This document shows, in pieces, positions 16,953-26,100 of a stretch of DNA of 64,000 nucleotides. The notes under the pieces are model-generated. The model ran no database searches, was not told where the DNA came from, and was given only the letters and a program-made list of their open reading frames with translations. A program made the translations under genes and the position numbers. This DNA is from an uncultured Oscillospiraceae bacterium. GTDB lineage: Bacteria; Bacillota; Clostridia; Oscillospirales; Oscillospiraceae. The stretch lies in assembly GCA_944385415.1 (NCBI GenBank), contig CALWXC010000039.1:108410-172409 (forward strand). Direction: 5' to 3'. The stretch's first letter is position 1, and every line of letters starts with the position of its first letter.

Positions 16953-18537
16953 TATTCTGGAGACCAGCGTTGTCTGGCGTCTGGTATGCCTGTTTCTGGC
17001 CAGCTGGCAGAACAGCAATCTGCGGAGTGTATGCCAGCGGCTTTCCGCTTCGGCGCACTTCTCCGTCACAGGTCGGGTCCTGAGCGCCATTTTCGGCTGC
17101 TCCGCATCCATGACGGTCCATTCCCGCTGCCGCCGGCTTCTGTCACAGATCAACCTGGCTTTGTGGCATCTGGGTCGGCATTTGATGGCGGCCCTCCATG
17201 GAAGTCTGCTCTACCGCATCTACCACGCCATCTTTACGGTGGGACGGGAAAGTAAATGTCTGGGCTGGCTGTTCCGCAGCGGCATGACCGGATTTCTGCT
17301 GGTGGCGGTGGGACTTTATGCCATTCTGGACTACTTCCTGCGGGACGTTTTCGCCGTTCCGGTCCTGTCCTCTGTTTGGGATGAGTGCCTGATGGTGCTG
17401 GCTGTGCTGTGGGTGATCTATCGGCGCATGTTCAACGGCCGCCCCATTCTCAGCCGCGTTTCCCCCATGGACCCGGCGGTATTTCTCTTTGTTTCCATGG
17501 GTCTGGCCCTGTTGTTTGTTGCCGCCCCTTTCTTCTCCATCGGCGTCTCCGGCTATCGGGCTACGGTACAGTACATGTTGTGGTTCTTCCTCGTAACCCG
17601 GCTCCTGCGCAACGACCGGGATTTCACCCTGCTGTATGTAACCCTGGTAGCTGCGGCATTCCTTATTGCCCTCCATGGCATCTATCAGTTTATCATCGCG
17701 GTCCCCATTCCCGACAAATGGGTGGCCGATGCAGAGGGTTCCGTTCGCACCCGCGTCTTCTCTATCTTCGGCAGCCCCAACATCATGGGCGATTTCATGG
17801 TGCTGTTCGCACCTATGGCAGCCGGTCTTGCTTACTGGTGCAGAGACATGCGGGCCAAGCTCCTGTGCTGGTTTGTCACCATCTGCATGGGCATGTCCTG
17901 CCTGTTCACCATGTCCCGCGCCGCCTGGGGTGCCATGGCGGTGGCAGTACTGGTATTTGCCCTGCTGGTAGACCGCCGTTTGATTGTCCTTATGTGCGTG
18001 GCTTTGTTGGTTGCGTTGTGCATTCCTTTCGTTTCCAGCCGTCTGGGCTTCCTGCTGACGCCGGAATTCCAAGCCGCCAACAACAACGGTGGCCGCGGCA
18101 GCCGCTGGGATATTGCGTTGACCTATCTGGCACTGGACCCGGTGTTTGGCTTCGGTCTGGGCATGTTCGGCGGCGCGGTGGCCATGCAGCATCAGATTTA
18201 CAAGTGGGTGTCCTATTTCTATGTGGACAACTACTATCTGAAAATTCTGGTGGAAATGGGCTGGATTGGCTTCAGCTGCTACCTGTTCCTGTTGGCTGCC
18301 CTGCTCTTTAACGGTGTACGGGCTTGTTACCGCACATCCCGGGAGCCCAAAGAGACCTCGCCCCTGCCGCTGTGCGCCGGTATGCTGTCCGGTATGTGCG
18401 GCGTACTGTTCCACTGTTATTTTGAAAACATTTTTGAAGAACCGTATATGATGGCCTATTTCTGGACCATGGCCGCGATGATTATCTATTTAGGGTTTTA
18501 CCGCAGACGTCCCCGCCAGTCGGTAAAGGCCGCATAA
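16945..18537 (+). CDS. O-antigen ligase-like (Wzy/WaaL) membrane protein
   Basis: 530 residues with about 10-12 membrane helices. The central part carries VRTRVFSIFGSPNIMGDFMV, CLFTMSRAAWGAMAVAVL and GRGSRWDIALTYLALDPVFG, the pattern of the Wzy_C/O-antigen ligase family that polymerises or attaches lipid-linked glycans. In a Gram-positive it would ligate or polymerise wall glycans. The N-terminal 90 residues (rich in Cys, Ser, Arg) are cytoplasmic and not typical of the family. The ATG at 16945 overlaps the DUF4330 stop. A strong hairpin terminator follows. Confidence 0.87.
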   Translation: MSNILETSVVWRLVCLFLASWQNSNLRSVCQRLSASAHFSVTGRVLSAIFGCSASMTVHSRCRRLLSQINLALWHLGRHLMAALHGSLLYRIYHAIFTVGRESKCLGWLFRSGMTGFLLVAVGLYAILDYFLRDVFAVPVLSSVWDECLMVLAVLWVIYRRMFNGRPILSRVSPMDPAVFLFVSMGLALLFVAAPFFSIGVSGYRATVQYMLWFFLVTRLLRNDRDFTLLYVTLVAAAFLIALHGIYQFIIAVPIPDKWVADAEGSVRTRVFSIFGSPNIMGDFMVLFAPMAAGLAYWCRDMRAKLLCWFVTICMGMSCLFTMSRAAWGAMAVAVLVFALLVDRRLIVLMCVALLVALCIPFVSSRLGFLLTPEFQAANNNGGRGSRWDIALTYLALDPVFGFGLGMFGGAVAMQHQIYKWVSYFYVDNYYLKILVEMGWIGFSCYLFLLAALLFNGVRACYRTSREPKETSPLPLCAGMLSGMCGVLFHCYFENIFEEPYMMAYFWTMAAMIIYLGFYRRRPRQSVKAA

Positions 18538-18572
18538 AAAAACGGTGCTGCATCCATGCAGCACCGTTTTTT
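18538..18572. terminator. bidirectional hairpin terminator
   Basis: CGGTGCTGCAT (18543-18553) pairs with ATGCAGCACCG (18556-18566), flanked by A-run and T-run, between two convergent genes. Confidence 0.9.
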
Positions 18573-18912
18573 ACTTCCAGGTCTCCCACACTTCCGGGCA
18601 GAACCCCACGGTGGCCTGTTTTCCGTTGCGGACCACCGGCGTGCGGATGAGCTTTTGGTTGTCGTATACCTTGTCTTCTTTTTGCCGTTCCTCTGACAGG
18701 TATTTCAGCAGATCAATATCCGGCGATTTGCTGTCCCAGTTGATCAGAGCGTCAATGCCGCCCACTGCCCGCAAAACGCTGTCAAATTCGCCGCCGGACA
18801 TACCATATTTGACCAAATCAATCATCTGGTATTTGATGCGCCGTTCCTTAAACCAGCGCTCCGCTTTTTTCGTGTCAAAACATTTGGATGTTCCAAAAAT
18901 CTGAATATTCAC
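18571..18912 (-). CDS. ArsC/Spx-family thioredoxin-fold protein
   Basis: 113 residues. The N-terminus (NIQIFGTSKCFDTKKAERWF) has the ArsC/YffB-type single catalytic Cys (about residue 11) without the CxxC of Spx, and LIRTPVVRNGKQ gives the conserved Arg and cis-Pro region. It may be a glutathione-independent arsenate-reductase-like or regulatory protein; the exact role is not readable. The GTG at 18912 is preferred because homologues start at this point and GGAGG lies ten bases upstream. The start overlaps the truA stop by four bases (GTGA). Confidence 0.85.
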   Translation of the reverse strand: MNIQIFGTSKCFDTKKAERWFKERRIKYQMIDLVKYGMSGGEFDSVLRAVGGIDALINWDSKSPDIDLLKYLSEERQKEDKVYDNQKLIRTPVVRNGKQATVGFCPEVWETWK

Positions 18913-19647
18913 GGGTAATATACCTCCTTCAGGCAAAGGCCGCGGGCCGGTGCTGTCTCCCCCGCCCGTTCTCTGCTGCGGGAAGCCAGAATGGCCGGAA
19001 TATCATCAACCGGACGCCGGCGCAGCCCGATTTCCAGGAGCGTCCCCACCATGATTCGGACCATATTATAGAGAAATCCGTCTCCTGTCACTGTAAAGCG
19101 CACCTCCGGTCCCAGCGTCTCAATGGCCAGGGCTGTAATAGTGCGGACCGAAGATTTTTTGAACTGTTTGTTGGAGCAGAAGGCAATAAAATCATGGGTG
19201 CCCAAAAAGTCAGCCGCAGCCCGTTTCATGGCTTCCACATCCAGGGGTTCCCCCAACTGGTGGATGTAGCGGCGCTCAAATACATTGGGTACCCGGCTGT
19301 TCCAAACCCTGTATATATATCTTACCCACAGCTGTCAGGCGGGCATGAAACCTTGGCGGGACCTCGGTAATCTCCAGAACCCCTATGTCTTCCGGCAAAT
19401 ATTGGCGCAGCAGTGCCGTCAGCTCCCGACAGGAGCGTGCCGTGTCGGCGTGAAAGGACGCCACCTGTCCGGCCGCATGGGCTCCAGCGTCGGTTCGGCC
19501 GCTGCCATGGATAGCAATGGGCTGCTCCAGAATACGGCTCAGCGTCTGCTCCAGCTTCCCCTGGATGGTATCCGGACTGTTGCCCAGCCGCTGCCATCCC
19601 CTGTACCGGGTGCCGTCATAGGCCAGCAGCATTTTAAAATTACGCAT
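18909..19647 (-). pseudogene. truA: tRNA pseudouridine synthase A, split by a frameshift
   Basis: TruA makes pseudouridine at positions 38-40 of tRNA anticodon stems. The first part (19647 to about 19310) starts MRNFKMLLAYDGTRYRGWQR and carries the catalytic Asp in GSGRTDAGAHA (D53). It then runs into an early stop at 19276. The second part continues in another frame: YRVWNSRVPNVFERRYIHQL joins directly to GEPLDVEAMKRAA and on to the C-terminus. The shift lies in an AT-dinucleotide run (about 19311-19320) and is equivalent to two missing bases where homologues read K-T-Y-x-Y-R. All other motifs are intact, so a recent mutation, an assembly error or slippage are all possible. Downstream overlap with the ArsC-like gene shows the end is genuine. 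Confidence 0.88.
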
Positions 19648-19759
19648 GGAGTTCCTCCATCATCTCACGGGCTTCCTGCTCGCTATCGGCGGAAAACAGA
19701 AAGGCTCCCCGGTAATCATAGACCTCAATATGACCTCTGACATGGTGGATACGATACAT
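19640..19759 (-). CDS. 39-residue conserved-looking small protein
   Basis: Reads MYRIHHVRGHIEVYDYRGAF and on to a helical, acidic C-terminus. An AAAGGGGTG site lies upstream of the ATG, and the stop overlaps the truA start, which argues for real translational coupling. The pattern of an N-terminal beta-hairpin and C-terminal helix looks like a tiny folded domain. Function unknown. Confidence 0.6.
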   Translation of the reverse strand: MYRIHHVRGHIEVYDYRGAFLFSADSEQEAREMMEELHA

Positions 19760-19886
19760 GATGGACACCCCTTTTGCTTTGTGTCCTCAGTATACCACAC
19801 CAGCTGTCCCATAAATGGTACTGTAAAACAGACAGAAGAACCATCCCGGCCCGTTATGTGCCGAGATGGTCCTTATAGAACGTTTG

Positions 19887-21182
19887 TCAATGCCCGGCGT
19901 GCTCTTCCATGGCATAAATGATCTTTGCCACTTCCGCACGGTTCAAAGAGCGCTCCGGATAATAGTTGCGGTTTCCGTCGGCATCCATGGAGCCATCCAA
20001 AATGCCCGCCGTATACAGCGCCATCACATAGCTGTCATCCGTATCGGCAAAAACCGAGCTGCCGGTATAAGGCTGCAATTCCATGGCGTTGCAGACCAGC
20101 TTTGCCACCAGTTGGCGGGAAATTGGCTCATCCAGAGCCGACAACTCCTCCGTGGTTGCCATCTGCTGCGACACGGCCAGCGATTGGTAGCCGCTGGCCC
20201 AGTGGCTACCGGTGGACGCCTGAGGCGGATACCCCGCGGCCAACAGAATCAGCTTGAGGCTTTCGCCCACAGTAACGGTGTTTTCCGGCCGGAAGGTCCC
20301 ATCGGCGTAACCGCCAATAATCCCCTGGCTGCTCAACTCCGTTACATAAGGGCTGTACCAGTGGTCCGCTGTTACATCGGAATAGGTCGGTGCATCGGTT
20401 GTCGTTTCCGAAGCCCACTGGGCGTAAATCGTATCGTCATGCTCTGCCACATCGCTGCTGGTGACCTCCCGTCCGCCCACCGGCTCCGTGAACCATCCTA
20501 CAAGACGATATCCTTCCCGATAAACTGATGGGAATGTACCGTATGTTGTACCGGCCTCATAGACATAGACATCGGTTTCGGCCTCTCCCCCGTTGGCATC
20601 GAAAATCAGATAGTGAAAATCCGGGCTGACGGTTTCCGTGTAGTCGCCGTACAGAAAAATCCGAATCTCGCCAATCCGCCGCTGGAGCACGCCGGTATGT
20701 ATGGATGTACCTACATGACACCAGACCCCCAAGGCGCTGGCAATTTCGCTGGGGGTGTAATGTTCCAGGCCGTCCTTCATCATAATCCAGAACCGATAGG
20801 AGGAGTTGAGCCAGGTGGGCCCCAGATTATAGGTCATACTGGTCAGGGCGTCAAATTGGTTCTGCGTCACGGTAATATTGTTCATGGCCAGGAATTCGTT
20901 GAGATAGCCTTCAAAGTCCACAATGGTGGCCTCCAGCAATTCGCTGGCCTCTTCCTCCGTAATACCGTCGGGATAGTCTGCCGGATCGCAGGCGTTGCCA
21001 TAGCCAATGGTCCATTGGCCGCCGTCCACAAAAGCAGTAGGGCTGAATCCCTCCCACCCTTTGATCTTCTCCAAACCTGCGTCACTGATGTGCATCTCCG
21101 ACGTTGCCGCCATTGCCGCAGCGGAGAAAATGGTTACAGACACACAAAAAACAAGAATACTGCTGAGAATACGTTTTATCAT
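19887..21182 (-). CDS. secreted GH24 lysozyme with InlB-type repeat and SLH domains
   Basis: 431 residues. Signal peptide about 1-26. Residues 30-180 form a phage-type GH24 muramidase: E44 (KGWEGFSP), D53 and T58 (FVDGGQWTIGYGN) match the Glu-Asp-Thr catalytic triad. Residues about 190-256 form an InlB B-repeat/Flg_new module (LIFDANGGEA to IYAQW). Residues about 265-431 carry SLH repeats (YSDVTADHWYSPYVTELSSQ, GYADGTFRPENTVT, LNRAEVAKIIYAM). SLH domains bind pyruvylated wall polymer, so this is a cell-surface autolysin or remodelling enzyme, not a phage endolysin. Transcribed alone from a near-consensus promoter. Confidence 0.9.
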   Translation of the reverse strand: MIKRILSSILVFCVSVTIFSAAAMAATSEMHISDAGLEKIKGWEGFSPTAFVDGGQWTIGYGNACDPADYPDGITEEEASELLEATIVDFEGYLNEFLAMNNITVTQNQFDALTSMTYNLGPTWLNSSYRFWIMMKDGLEHYTPSEIASALGVWCHVGTSIHTGVLQRRIGEIRIFLYGDYTETVSPDFHYLIFDANGGEAETDVYVYEAGTTYGTFPSVYREGYRLVGWFTEPVGGREVTSSDVAEHDDTIYAQWASETTTDAPTYSDVTADHWYSPYVTELSSQGIIGGYADGTFRPENTVTVGESLKLILLAAGYPPQASTGSHWASGYQSLAVSQQMATTEELSALDEPISRQLVAKLVCNAMELQPYTGSSVFADTDDSYVMALYTAGILDGSMDADGNRNYYPERSLNRAEVAKIIYAMEEHAGH

Positions 21183-21257
21183 GGTTTTGCTCCTGTTTGT
21201 TGGGAAATTCCCGCAGATCAGCTGGGAAAATCCAAATAATCACAATTCGCATTCTCG

Positions 21258-21286
21258 AGTATATCATGGATTGTAACAATTTGCAA
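21258..21286 (-). promoter_or_regulatory. promoter of the SLH lysozyme gene
   Basis: Minus-strand TTGCAA (21281-21286) and TATACT (21258-21263) with a 17-base spacer, about 75 bases before the start. Confidence 0.65.
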
Positions 21287-21300
21287 CCTTTTTGTTAATT

Positions 21301-22215
21301 TCAAAGAATCCTGTCGAGCCAGTGCAGCACATCTGCATAGACCTCTTCCCGGTTGACCTCCTGAAGCATTTCATGGCGTCGGCCTGCATAAAGATGGCAG
21401 GTTACGTGCTTCATTCCCGCTTTTTCAAAGGCTCGGACCGTGCGGCGAACACCACGGCCCATGGACCCCACTGGGTCCTGTTCACCGGAAAAAAACAGCA
21501 CCGGCAGGTTTCGGTCCATGGCTGCCAGGTCCTCCGCTGTCTGATTGCGCCGGATGCCTCTCAGCATATCGGCAGCCAGCCCCACTGTGGGCCAATAGCT
21601 ACAGTAGGGATCCGCCATGCCGGCATCCACCACTGCCGGGTCCGAACAGGTCCAGTCCCGGTCGGTACGGTTGGGCCGGAAGGGACGATTGTAATGATCA
21701 AACACAATGCGTTGGAGCTGTTCACTGACCTGGGTTTCCCCCACTCTGCGGCGCTCCCGTTCACAGAGGCGCAGACCGGCAACCAGAACCACGGTCGGTA
21801 TCCATCCGGTGCCGGAGAGGATAACGCCGTTGAGGTCCGCATCGGGATGGGTATACAAAAATGTACGGGTTAAAAAGGACCCCATACTGTGGCCCAGGAG
21901 CACATACGGCGTATGGGGCAGTTCCCGACGCACTTCCGTCATCAGGCGATATTCATCCTCCACTGCGCCGTCCCAGCCGCTGGGAAAAAATCCGGGCACA
22001 TCGCCCGAACCCACCGATTTCCCATGGCCCATGTGGTCGTCGCCCACCATGGCAATGCCATGCTCTGCGAGAAACCGCCCGAATTCGTCGTAGCGTTCCA
22101 CATGCTCTGCCACACCGTGGACCAGCTGGACCATTGCTCTGGGCGACTGCCGGGGCATCCACAGACCGCACCGCAGATTGCATCCACCGGTGGAGGTCAT
22201 AAAAAATTCGCGCAT
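21301..22215 (-). CDS. alpha/beta hydrolase, monoacylglycerol lipase-like
   Basis: 304 residues. Serine hydrolase of the Hydrolase_4 (lysophospholipase/monoglyceride lipase) family. The oxyanion region is LVHGVAEHVERY, followed by DDHMGHGKS. The nucleophile is the Ser of LLGHSMGSFL, the acid is the Asp of FFSGEQDPVG, and the base is the His of YAGRRHEML. No signal peptide is visible, so it is cytoplasmic. The ATG at 22215 is chosen because AAGGAG lies seven bases upstream; the ATG six bases earlier is too close to it. Likely substrates are acylglycerols or other small esters; the glpK gene nearby is compatible with glycerolipid use but not proof. Confidence 0.9.
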   Translation of the reverse strand: MREFFMTSTGGCNLRCGLWMPRQSPRAMVQLVHGVAEHVERYDEFGRFLAEHGIAMVGDDHMGHGKSVGSGDVPGFFPSGWDGAVEDEYRLMTEVRRELPHTPYVLLGHSMGSFLTRTFLYTHPDADLNGVILSGTGWIPTVVLVAGLRLCERERRRVGETQVSEQLQRIVFDHYNRPFRPNRTDRDWTCSDPAVVDAGMADPYCSYWPTVGLAADMLRGIRRNQTAEDLAAMDRNLPVLFFSGEQDPVGSMGRGVRRTVRAFEKAGMKHVTCHLYAGRRHEMLQEVNREEVYADVLHWLDRIL

Positions 22216-22294
22216 GTCCATGCTCCTTGCTGGATAAAGTAGTAGTTTTTAGAGCCCCTCTCCAAGGGCTGCATCCCGAATTACAGCGGATACA

Positions 22295-22540
22295 TTACAG
22301 TGTTGTAAGTAATATGCGGCAATTTTTACAGTAGTAACTGGCTGGCCTTTTGGAAGACAGAAATCCCACCTTTCTGACTTCACCAAGGACAACTCCGCCA
22401 CACTTTTCCACCGATTTACGCGAAAGAAACATGCCAATTTCCCTGTTTGTCACGCTATCCGGCAGCCAGTAATTGGCGTGTGAGTCAGGCGCCTGAATGG
22501 TTCCCGGTTCCATCTCTTTGGTGCAGTAGGGGCAATTCAT
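22295..22540 (-). CDS. small zinc-ribbon protein (DUF6487-like)
   Basis: 81 residues. An N-terminal CPYCTKEMEPGTIQ and a C-terminal YYCKNCRILL give two CxxC pairs, a zinc-ribbon arrangement. The middle WLPDSV matches the short PF20097-like family of Clostridial proteins with unknown function. ATG at 22540 has GGAGG upstream. Monocistronic between the hydrolase and glpK. Confidence 0.7.
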   Translation of the reverse strand: MNCPYCTKEMEPGTIQAPDSHANYWLPDSVTNREIGMFLSRKSVEKCGGVVLGEVRKVGFLSSKRPASYYCKNCRILLTTL

Positions 22541-22625
22541 AGCCGTCCTCCTCTCATTCTTCTACTTGACATTATACACCTTTTCAGAGAAACTAAAAGA
22601 AAAACATTGGGAAAGGAATATGGAC

Positions 22626-24140
22626 ATGAACGGATACGTCTTGGCCCTGGATCAGGGCACTACCAGTTCCCGGGCCGTTCTCTGCGACGCCAACGGCGAA
22701 CTTCGCACCGTGGCCCAATACCCCCTGCGGCAGATTTACCCCCGTCCCGGCTGGGTGGAACACGACCCCATGGACATTCTCGATACCATTTTACACGCTA
22801 TGGCGGAAGCATTCGAGAAGAGCAAGCTCTCCCCCACGGATATCGCCGCCATCGGCATCACCAATCAGCGGGAAACCACCATTCTGTGGGACAAGAAAAC
22901 GGGCCAGCCTGTATGCAACGCCATTGTCTGGCAGTGCCGCCGCACGGCGGAGCTGTGTGAGCAGCTCAAGGCCCAAGGACTGGGAGACCTGATCTATCAG
23001 CGGACCGGACTGCTTATTGACCCCTATTTCTCCGGTACAAAGCTGCGGTGGATGCTGGACCAGTCACCGGATCTGCGCCGCCGGGCCCAGGCTGGGGAGC
23101 TACTCTGCGGTACCGTGGACAGCTGGCTGATCTGGAATCTGACGGGCCGTCAGGTACATTGCACCGACTACTCCAACGCCTCCCGCACCATGCTTTTTGA
23201 TATCGATCGGCTGTGCTGGGATGAGGATATCTGCAAGGCTCTGGACATTCCCATGTCCATGTTGCCCCAGCCGGTGCCTTCCAGTCAGGTCTACGGCACC
23301 ATGGCCAAAGGACTGCCCGGTCTCAAGGCCCTGGCCGGTATTCCCATCTGCGGCTCCGCAGGTGACCAGCAGGCGGCGCTGTTCGGCCAGGGATGCTTCC
23401 GGGAGGGTATGGCTAAAAACACCTATGGCACCGGCTGTTTCACCCTGATGAACACCGGCAGCCATTCCATCCGCTGTGACAGCGGACTGCTGACTTCTGT
23501 AGCTTGGTCCATTGGCGGAAAGGTCACCTATGCCCTGGAGGGCAGCGCGTTTAACGCCGGTTCCGCCATTCAATGGCTGCGGGACCAATGCGGCGTCATT
23601 GCCACCTCTCACGATGTGGATATTCTGGCCGAGTCCATCCCCAACAACGGCGGCGTTTACTTCGTCCCGGCCTTTACGGGCCTTGGCGCCCCCTACTGGG
23701 ACAGCTACGCCCGGGGCAGCTTCTTTGGATTGACCCGGGGCAGCGGCAAGGCGGAGTTAAGCCGCGCCGTTTTGGAGGGCATCGCCTTTGAGGTGGCCGA
23801 TCTGGTACAGACCATGAACGAGGCAGCGCCAGTATCCATTTCTGAATTACGGGTGGACGGCGGCGCCTGTGTCAGCGACTTTATGATGCAATTTCAGGCG
23901 GATTTGCTGCGTCTGCCGGTAAACCGTCCGGAAAATGTGGAATCCACCGCCCTGGGCGCAGCATTTTTGGCCGGTCTGGCCGCCGGTGTTTGGAGTTCCA
24001 CGGAAGACCTGGAACACATCCGCCGCACACAGCAGGTCTTCCAGCCGGTCATGGCCATTCAGGACCGGAACCGGGCGCTGCAAAACTGGCATACCGCCGT
24101 AGAACTGAGCCGTCTGTGGGGCCAGCGGTATCAACTGTAA
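22626..24140 (+). CDS. glpK: glycerol kinase
   Basis: Phosphorylates glycerol to sn-glycerol 3-phosphate with ATP in the cytoplasm. 504 residues, close to the usual 500. FGGY-kinase hallmarks: ALDQGTTSSRAVLCD at the N-terminus, GITNQRETTILWDKKTG, the substrate-binding YFSGTKLRWMLD, GSAGDQQAALFGQ and the C-terminal VDGGACVSDFMMQFQADLL. The ATG at 22626 has AAAGGA eight bases upstream; the ATG six bases earlier is too close. No glpF or glpD gene is adjacent, so the gene stands alone here. A hairpin terminator follows. Confidence 0.97.
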   Translation: MNGYVLALDQGTTSSRAVLCDANGELRTVAQYPLRQIYPRPGWVEHDPMDILDTILHAMAEAFEKSKLSPTDIAAIGITNQRETTILWDKKTGQPVCNAIVWQCRRTAELCEQLKAQGLGDLIYQRTGLLIDPYFSGTKLRWMLDQSPDLRRRAQAGELLCGTVDSWLIWNLTGRQVHCTDYSNASRTMLFDIDRLCWDEDICKALDIPMSMLPQPVPSSQVYGTMAKGLPGLKALAGIPICGSAGDQQAALFGQGCFREGMAKNTYGTGCFTLMNTGSHSIRCDSGLLTSVAWSIGGKVTYALEGSAFNAGSAIQWLRDQCGVIATSHDVDILAESIPNNGGVYFVPAFTGLGAPYWDSYARGSFFGLTRGSGKAELSRAVLEGIAFEVADLVQTMNEAAPVSISELRVDGGACVSDFMMQFQADLLRLPVNRPENVESTALGAAFLAGLAAGVWSSTEDLEHIRRTQQVFQPVMAIQDRNRALQNWHTAVELSRLWGQRYQL

Positions 24141-24189
24141 CTGGTATCGTATCGCTGAATCTCGCCCCCACTGCCATATAATTGCACAA

Positions 24190-24215
24190 ACGGAGCCGCA
24201 GACCTGCGGCTCCGT
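24190..24215. terminator. bidirectional hairpin terminator
   Basis: ACGGAGCCGCA (24190-24200) pairs with TGCGGCTCCGT (24205-24215), followed by TTTGT, between convergent glpK and the kinase gene. Confidence 0.88.
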
Positions 24216-24219
24216 TTTG

Positions 24220-26100
24220 TTATCCGTTCGCCTTGGGCAATTCCACATCGACCTTGAACAGATCGCCGTCCAGTTCCAGCCGGAACCGGCCGTGCTGTAA
24301 CTCTGTCAGGCTTTTTGCGATATTGAGACCCAAGCCGGACCCTTCGGTACTGCGGGCGCTGTCTCCACGGACAAACCGCTCCATCAATTCATCGGGGCTG
24401 ATGTTCAACTGTTGGCGGGAGATATTCTTTAGCTGGATAGACACTGTCTTTTCCCGTTCCTCTACCGTCAGGTAAACCCGTGTCCCCGGCATGGCATATT
24501 TGCAGATATTGCCCAGCAGGTTGTCCAAAACCCGCCACAGAAGGCGGCCATCCGCCAGAATACTCAGACCATAGTCCGGGAATTTGGGTACCAGCGTCAA
24601 ACCTGCGGCATCCAGCCGTTCCGTATACTCTCCAACAGCCTGATTCAGGCTCTCAGATACGTCAGTGGGCACAAGGTCTGTCTGGATATTGCCTGTAGCG
24701 GCCTTGGACGCCTCCACCAAATCCTCCGTCAGTTTCTTTAAGCGCGTAGCCTGACGGTGGAGAACCTCCAGGTACTGGGCCCGTTCCGCTTCGTCGTTGG
24801 TGTGCTGCAGCAAATCCACATAGTTGAGAATAGACGTCAGCGGCGTTTTGATATCGTGGGACACATTGGTGATCAGTTCCGTTTTCATCCGTTCCGACTT
24901 GGTATGCTGCTCAATGGCAATGGACATGCCATCGGAAATGGCATTGAGGTGTTCGCCATAACGGCGAAATTCTCCGTACAGTCCTGTGGTATCCATCCGC
25001 GTATTAAAATCACCATTGGCCATGGTTTCCACGGCACCTTTCAGCTTTTGCAGCTGGATGGAGCAAAAGCAGAGGAATACCACAATGGCCAAACTGATCA
25101 AGGTATAGAGCATGAGCAGCGAGCCATTCCAAATGCTGTAGATGGCCAGATACATCAGCGCAATCAAAAGCGCACCGGTGATGACCAACGTTCGCCAGAC
25201 AATGGGAATCGCGCTCACGGTCCGCAGAAGCATTTTAGCGGCGTGGAGACCATTGCGGTGCAGCCAGTGCAGTAGCCGGTAAATCAGCGTATTTTCCCAC
25301 CAGCGTCCTACTTTGATTCGGGTAATCAGGGAAAGCAGCCACCCCAGCAGGATTAAGCTGGCTGTGAGAATGCCGATACAGGCCAGGGTATTGGCAAAGG
25401 CATCCAGATCGTAAAAGCCACTTTCAAATGACAGCCGCAGCAGCCACCCTGCAAGACAAACCGCCACCAACGCATAGGCATCCAACGGCAATCGGTCCAT
25501 CCAGTTGAGCACAATCTTGTCATGGCCTGGACGGTGTCCCGCCATAATACACAGCACGGTAAACGAAGCCACGCAGAGGACGAAGGAGATCACCAAAATC
25601 CACGGCAGCACGTCCGACAGACGGCGGACCGTGTTAAAAAGCACATATTGAAAATACGTTTTGCCGCTCTCCTGGGGCATAGACGATTTGATGGCCACCG
25701 TCACCCGGTAACTGGTTCCATTTTCCCAGGATTCAAAGCTGTCACGAAATCCATAGGTTTCTTCCTCAGACAGCGTCGAGGACACGACTTCCCACTGGCC
25801 GTTCTGCTTTTCCTCAATGGCGTAGTTGACATTGGTGAAGTTGCCCCGGTACAAATCTTCCAGAACACCCACCGGGAAATATTCCTGAACATATGGGGCC
25901 AAAATGTCAAACTGTGCGATTTCTCTGGCATTCTCATAGCAAATCCGGCTGGCAAAATAGCTGGTGTTGGAGCCGCCGTACAGATTGGTGCGATAACCGT
26001 AGAGAATCCCGGCGGAGGTCAGGCCAAACACCGCCAGAAACGCCACCAGAAACAGGAGCACGACGAATTTCAGCAGCAGACTGGTTTTCCACTGGGTCAC
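24220..26100 (-). CDS. sensor histidine kinase, multi-spanning
   Basis: 626 residues. One membrane helix (about 9-31), an extracytoplasmic loop of about 130 residues, then about six more helices, a HAMP-like linker (KGAVETMANGDFNTRMDT), the dimerisation box NVSHDIKTPLTSIL and a HATPase_c domain (N-box LLGNICKYA; G2 GSGLGLNIAKSL). The GTG start at 26100 overlaps the response-regulator stop. This architecture is common in Clostridial kinases of unknown signal. The upstream decarboxylase-like gene shares the operon and might supply or sense a signal (inference). Confidence 0.9.
   Translation of the reverse strand: MTQWKTSLLLKFVVLLFLVAFLAVFGLTSAGILYGYRTNLYGGSNTSYFASRICYENAREIAQFDILAPYVQEYFPVGVLEDLYRGNFTNVNYAIEEKQNGQWEVVSSTLSEEETYGFRDSFESWENGTSYRVTVAIKSSMPQESGKTYFQYVLFNTVRRLSDVLPWILVISFVLCVASFTVLCIMAGHRPGHDKIVLNWMDRLPLDAYALVAVCLAGWLLRLSFESGFYDLDAFANTLACIGILTASLILLGWLLSLITRIKVGRWWENTLIYRLLHWLHRNGLHAAKMLLRTVSAIPIVWRTLVITGALLIALMYLAIYSIWNGSLLMLYTLISLAIVVFLCFCSIQLQKLKGAVETMANGDFNTRMDTTGLYGEFRRYGEHLNAISDGMSIAIEQHTKSERMKTELITNVSHDIKTPLTSILNYVDLLQHTNDEAERAQYLEVLHRQATRLKKLTEDLVEASKAATGNIQTDLVPTDVSESLNQAVGEYTERLDAAGLTLVPKFPDYGLSILADGRLLWRVLDNLLGNICKYAMPGTRVYLTVEEREKTVSIQLKNISRQQLNISPDELMERFVRGDSARSTEGSGLGLNIAKSLTELQHGRFRLELDGDLFKVDVELPKANG

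Noticed and set aside
19887..21182. Prophage remnant suggested by a phage-type lysozyme
   Set aside because: The protein has a signal peptide and SLH repeats, and no integrase, capsid or holin gene is nearby.
22249..22437. 62-codon minus-strand frame overlapping the zinc-ribbon gene
   Set aside because: It is a shifted frame of the 22295-22540 gene, which has paired CxxC motifs and a proper start.
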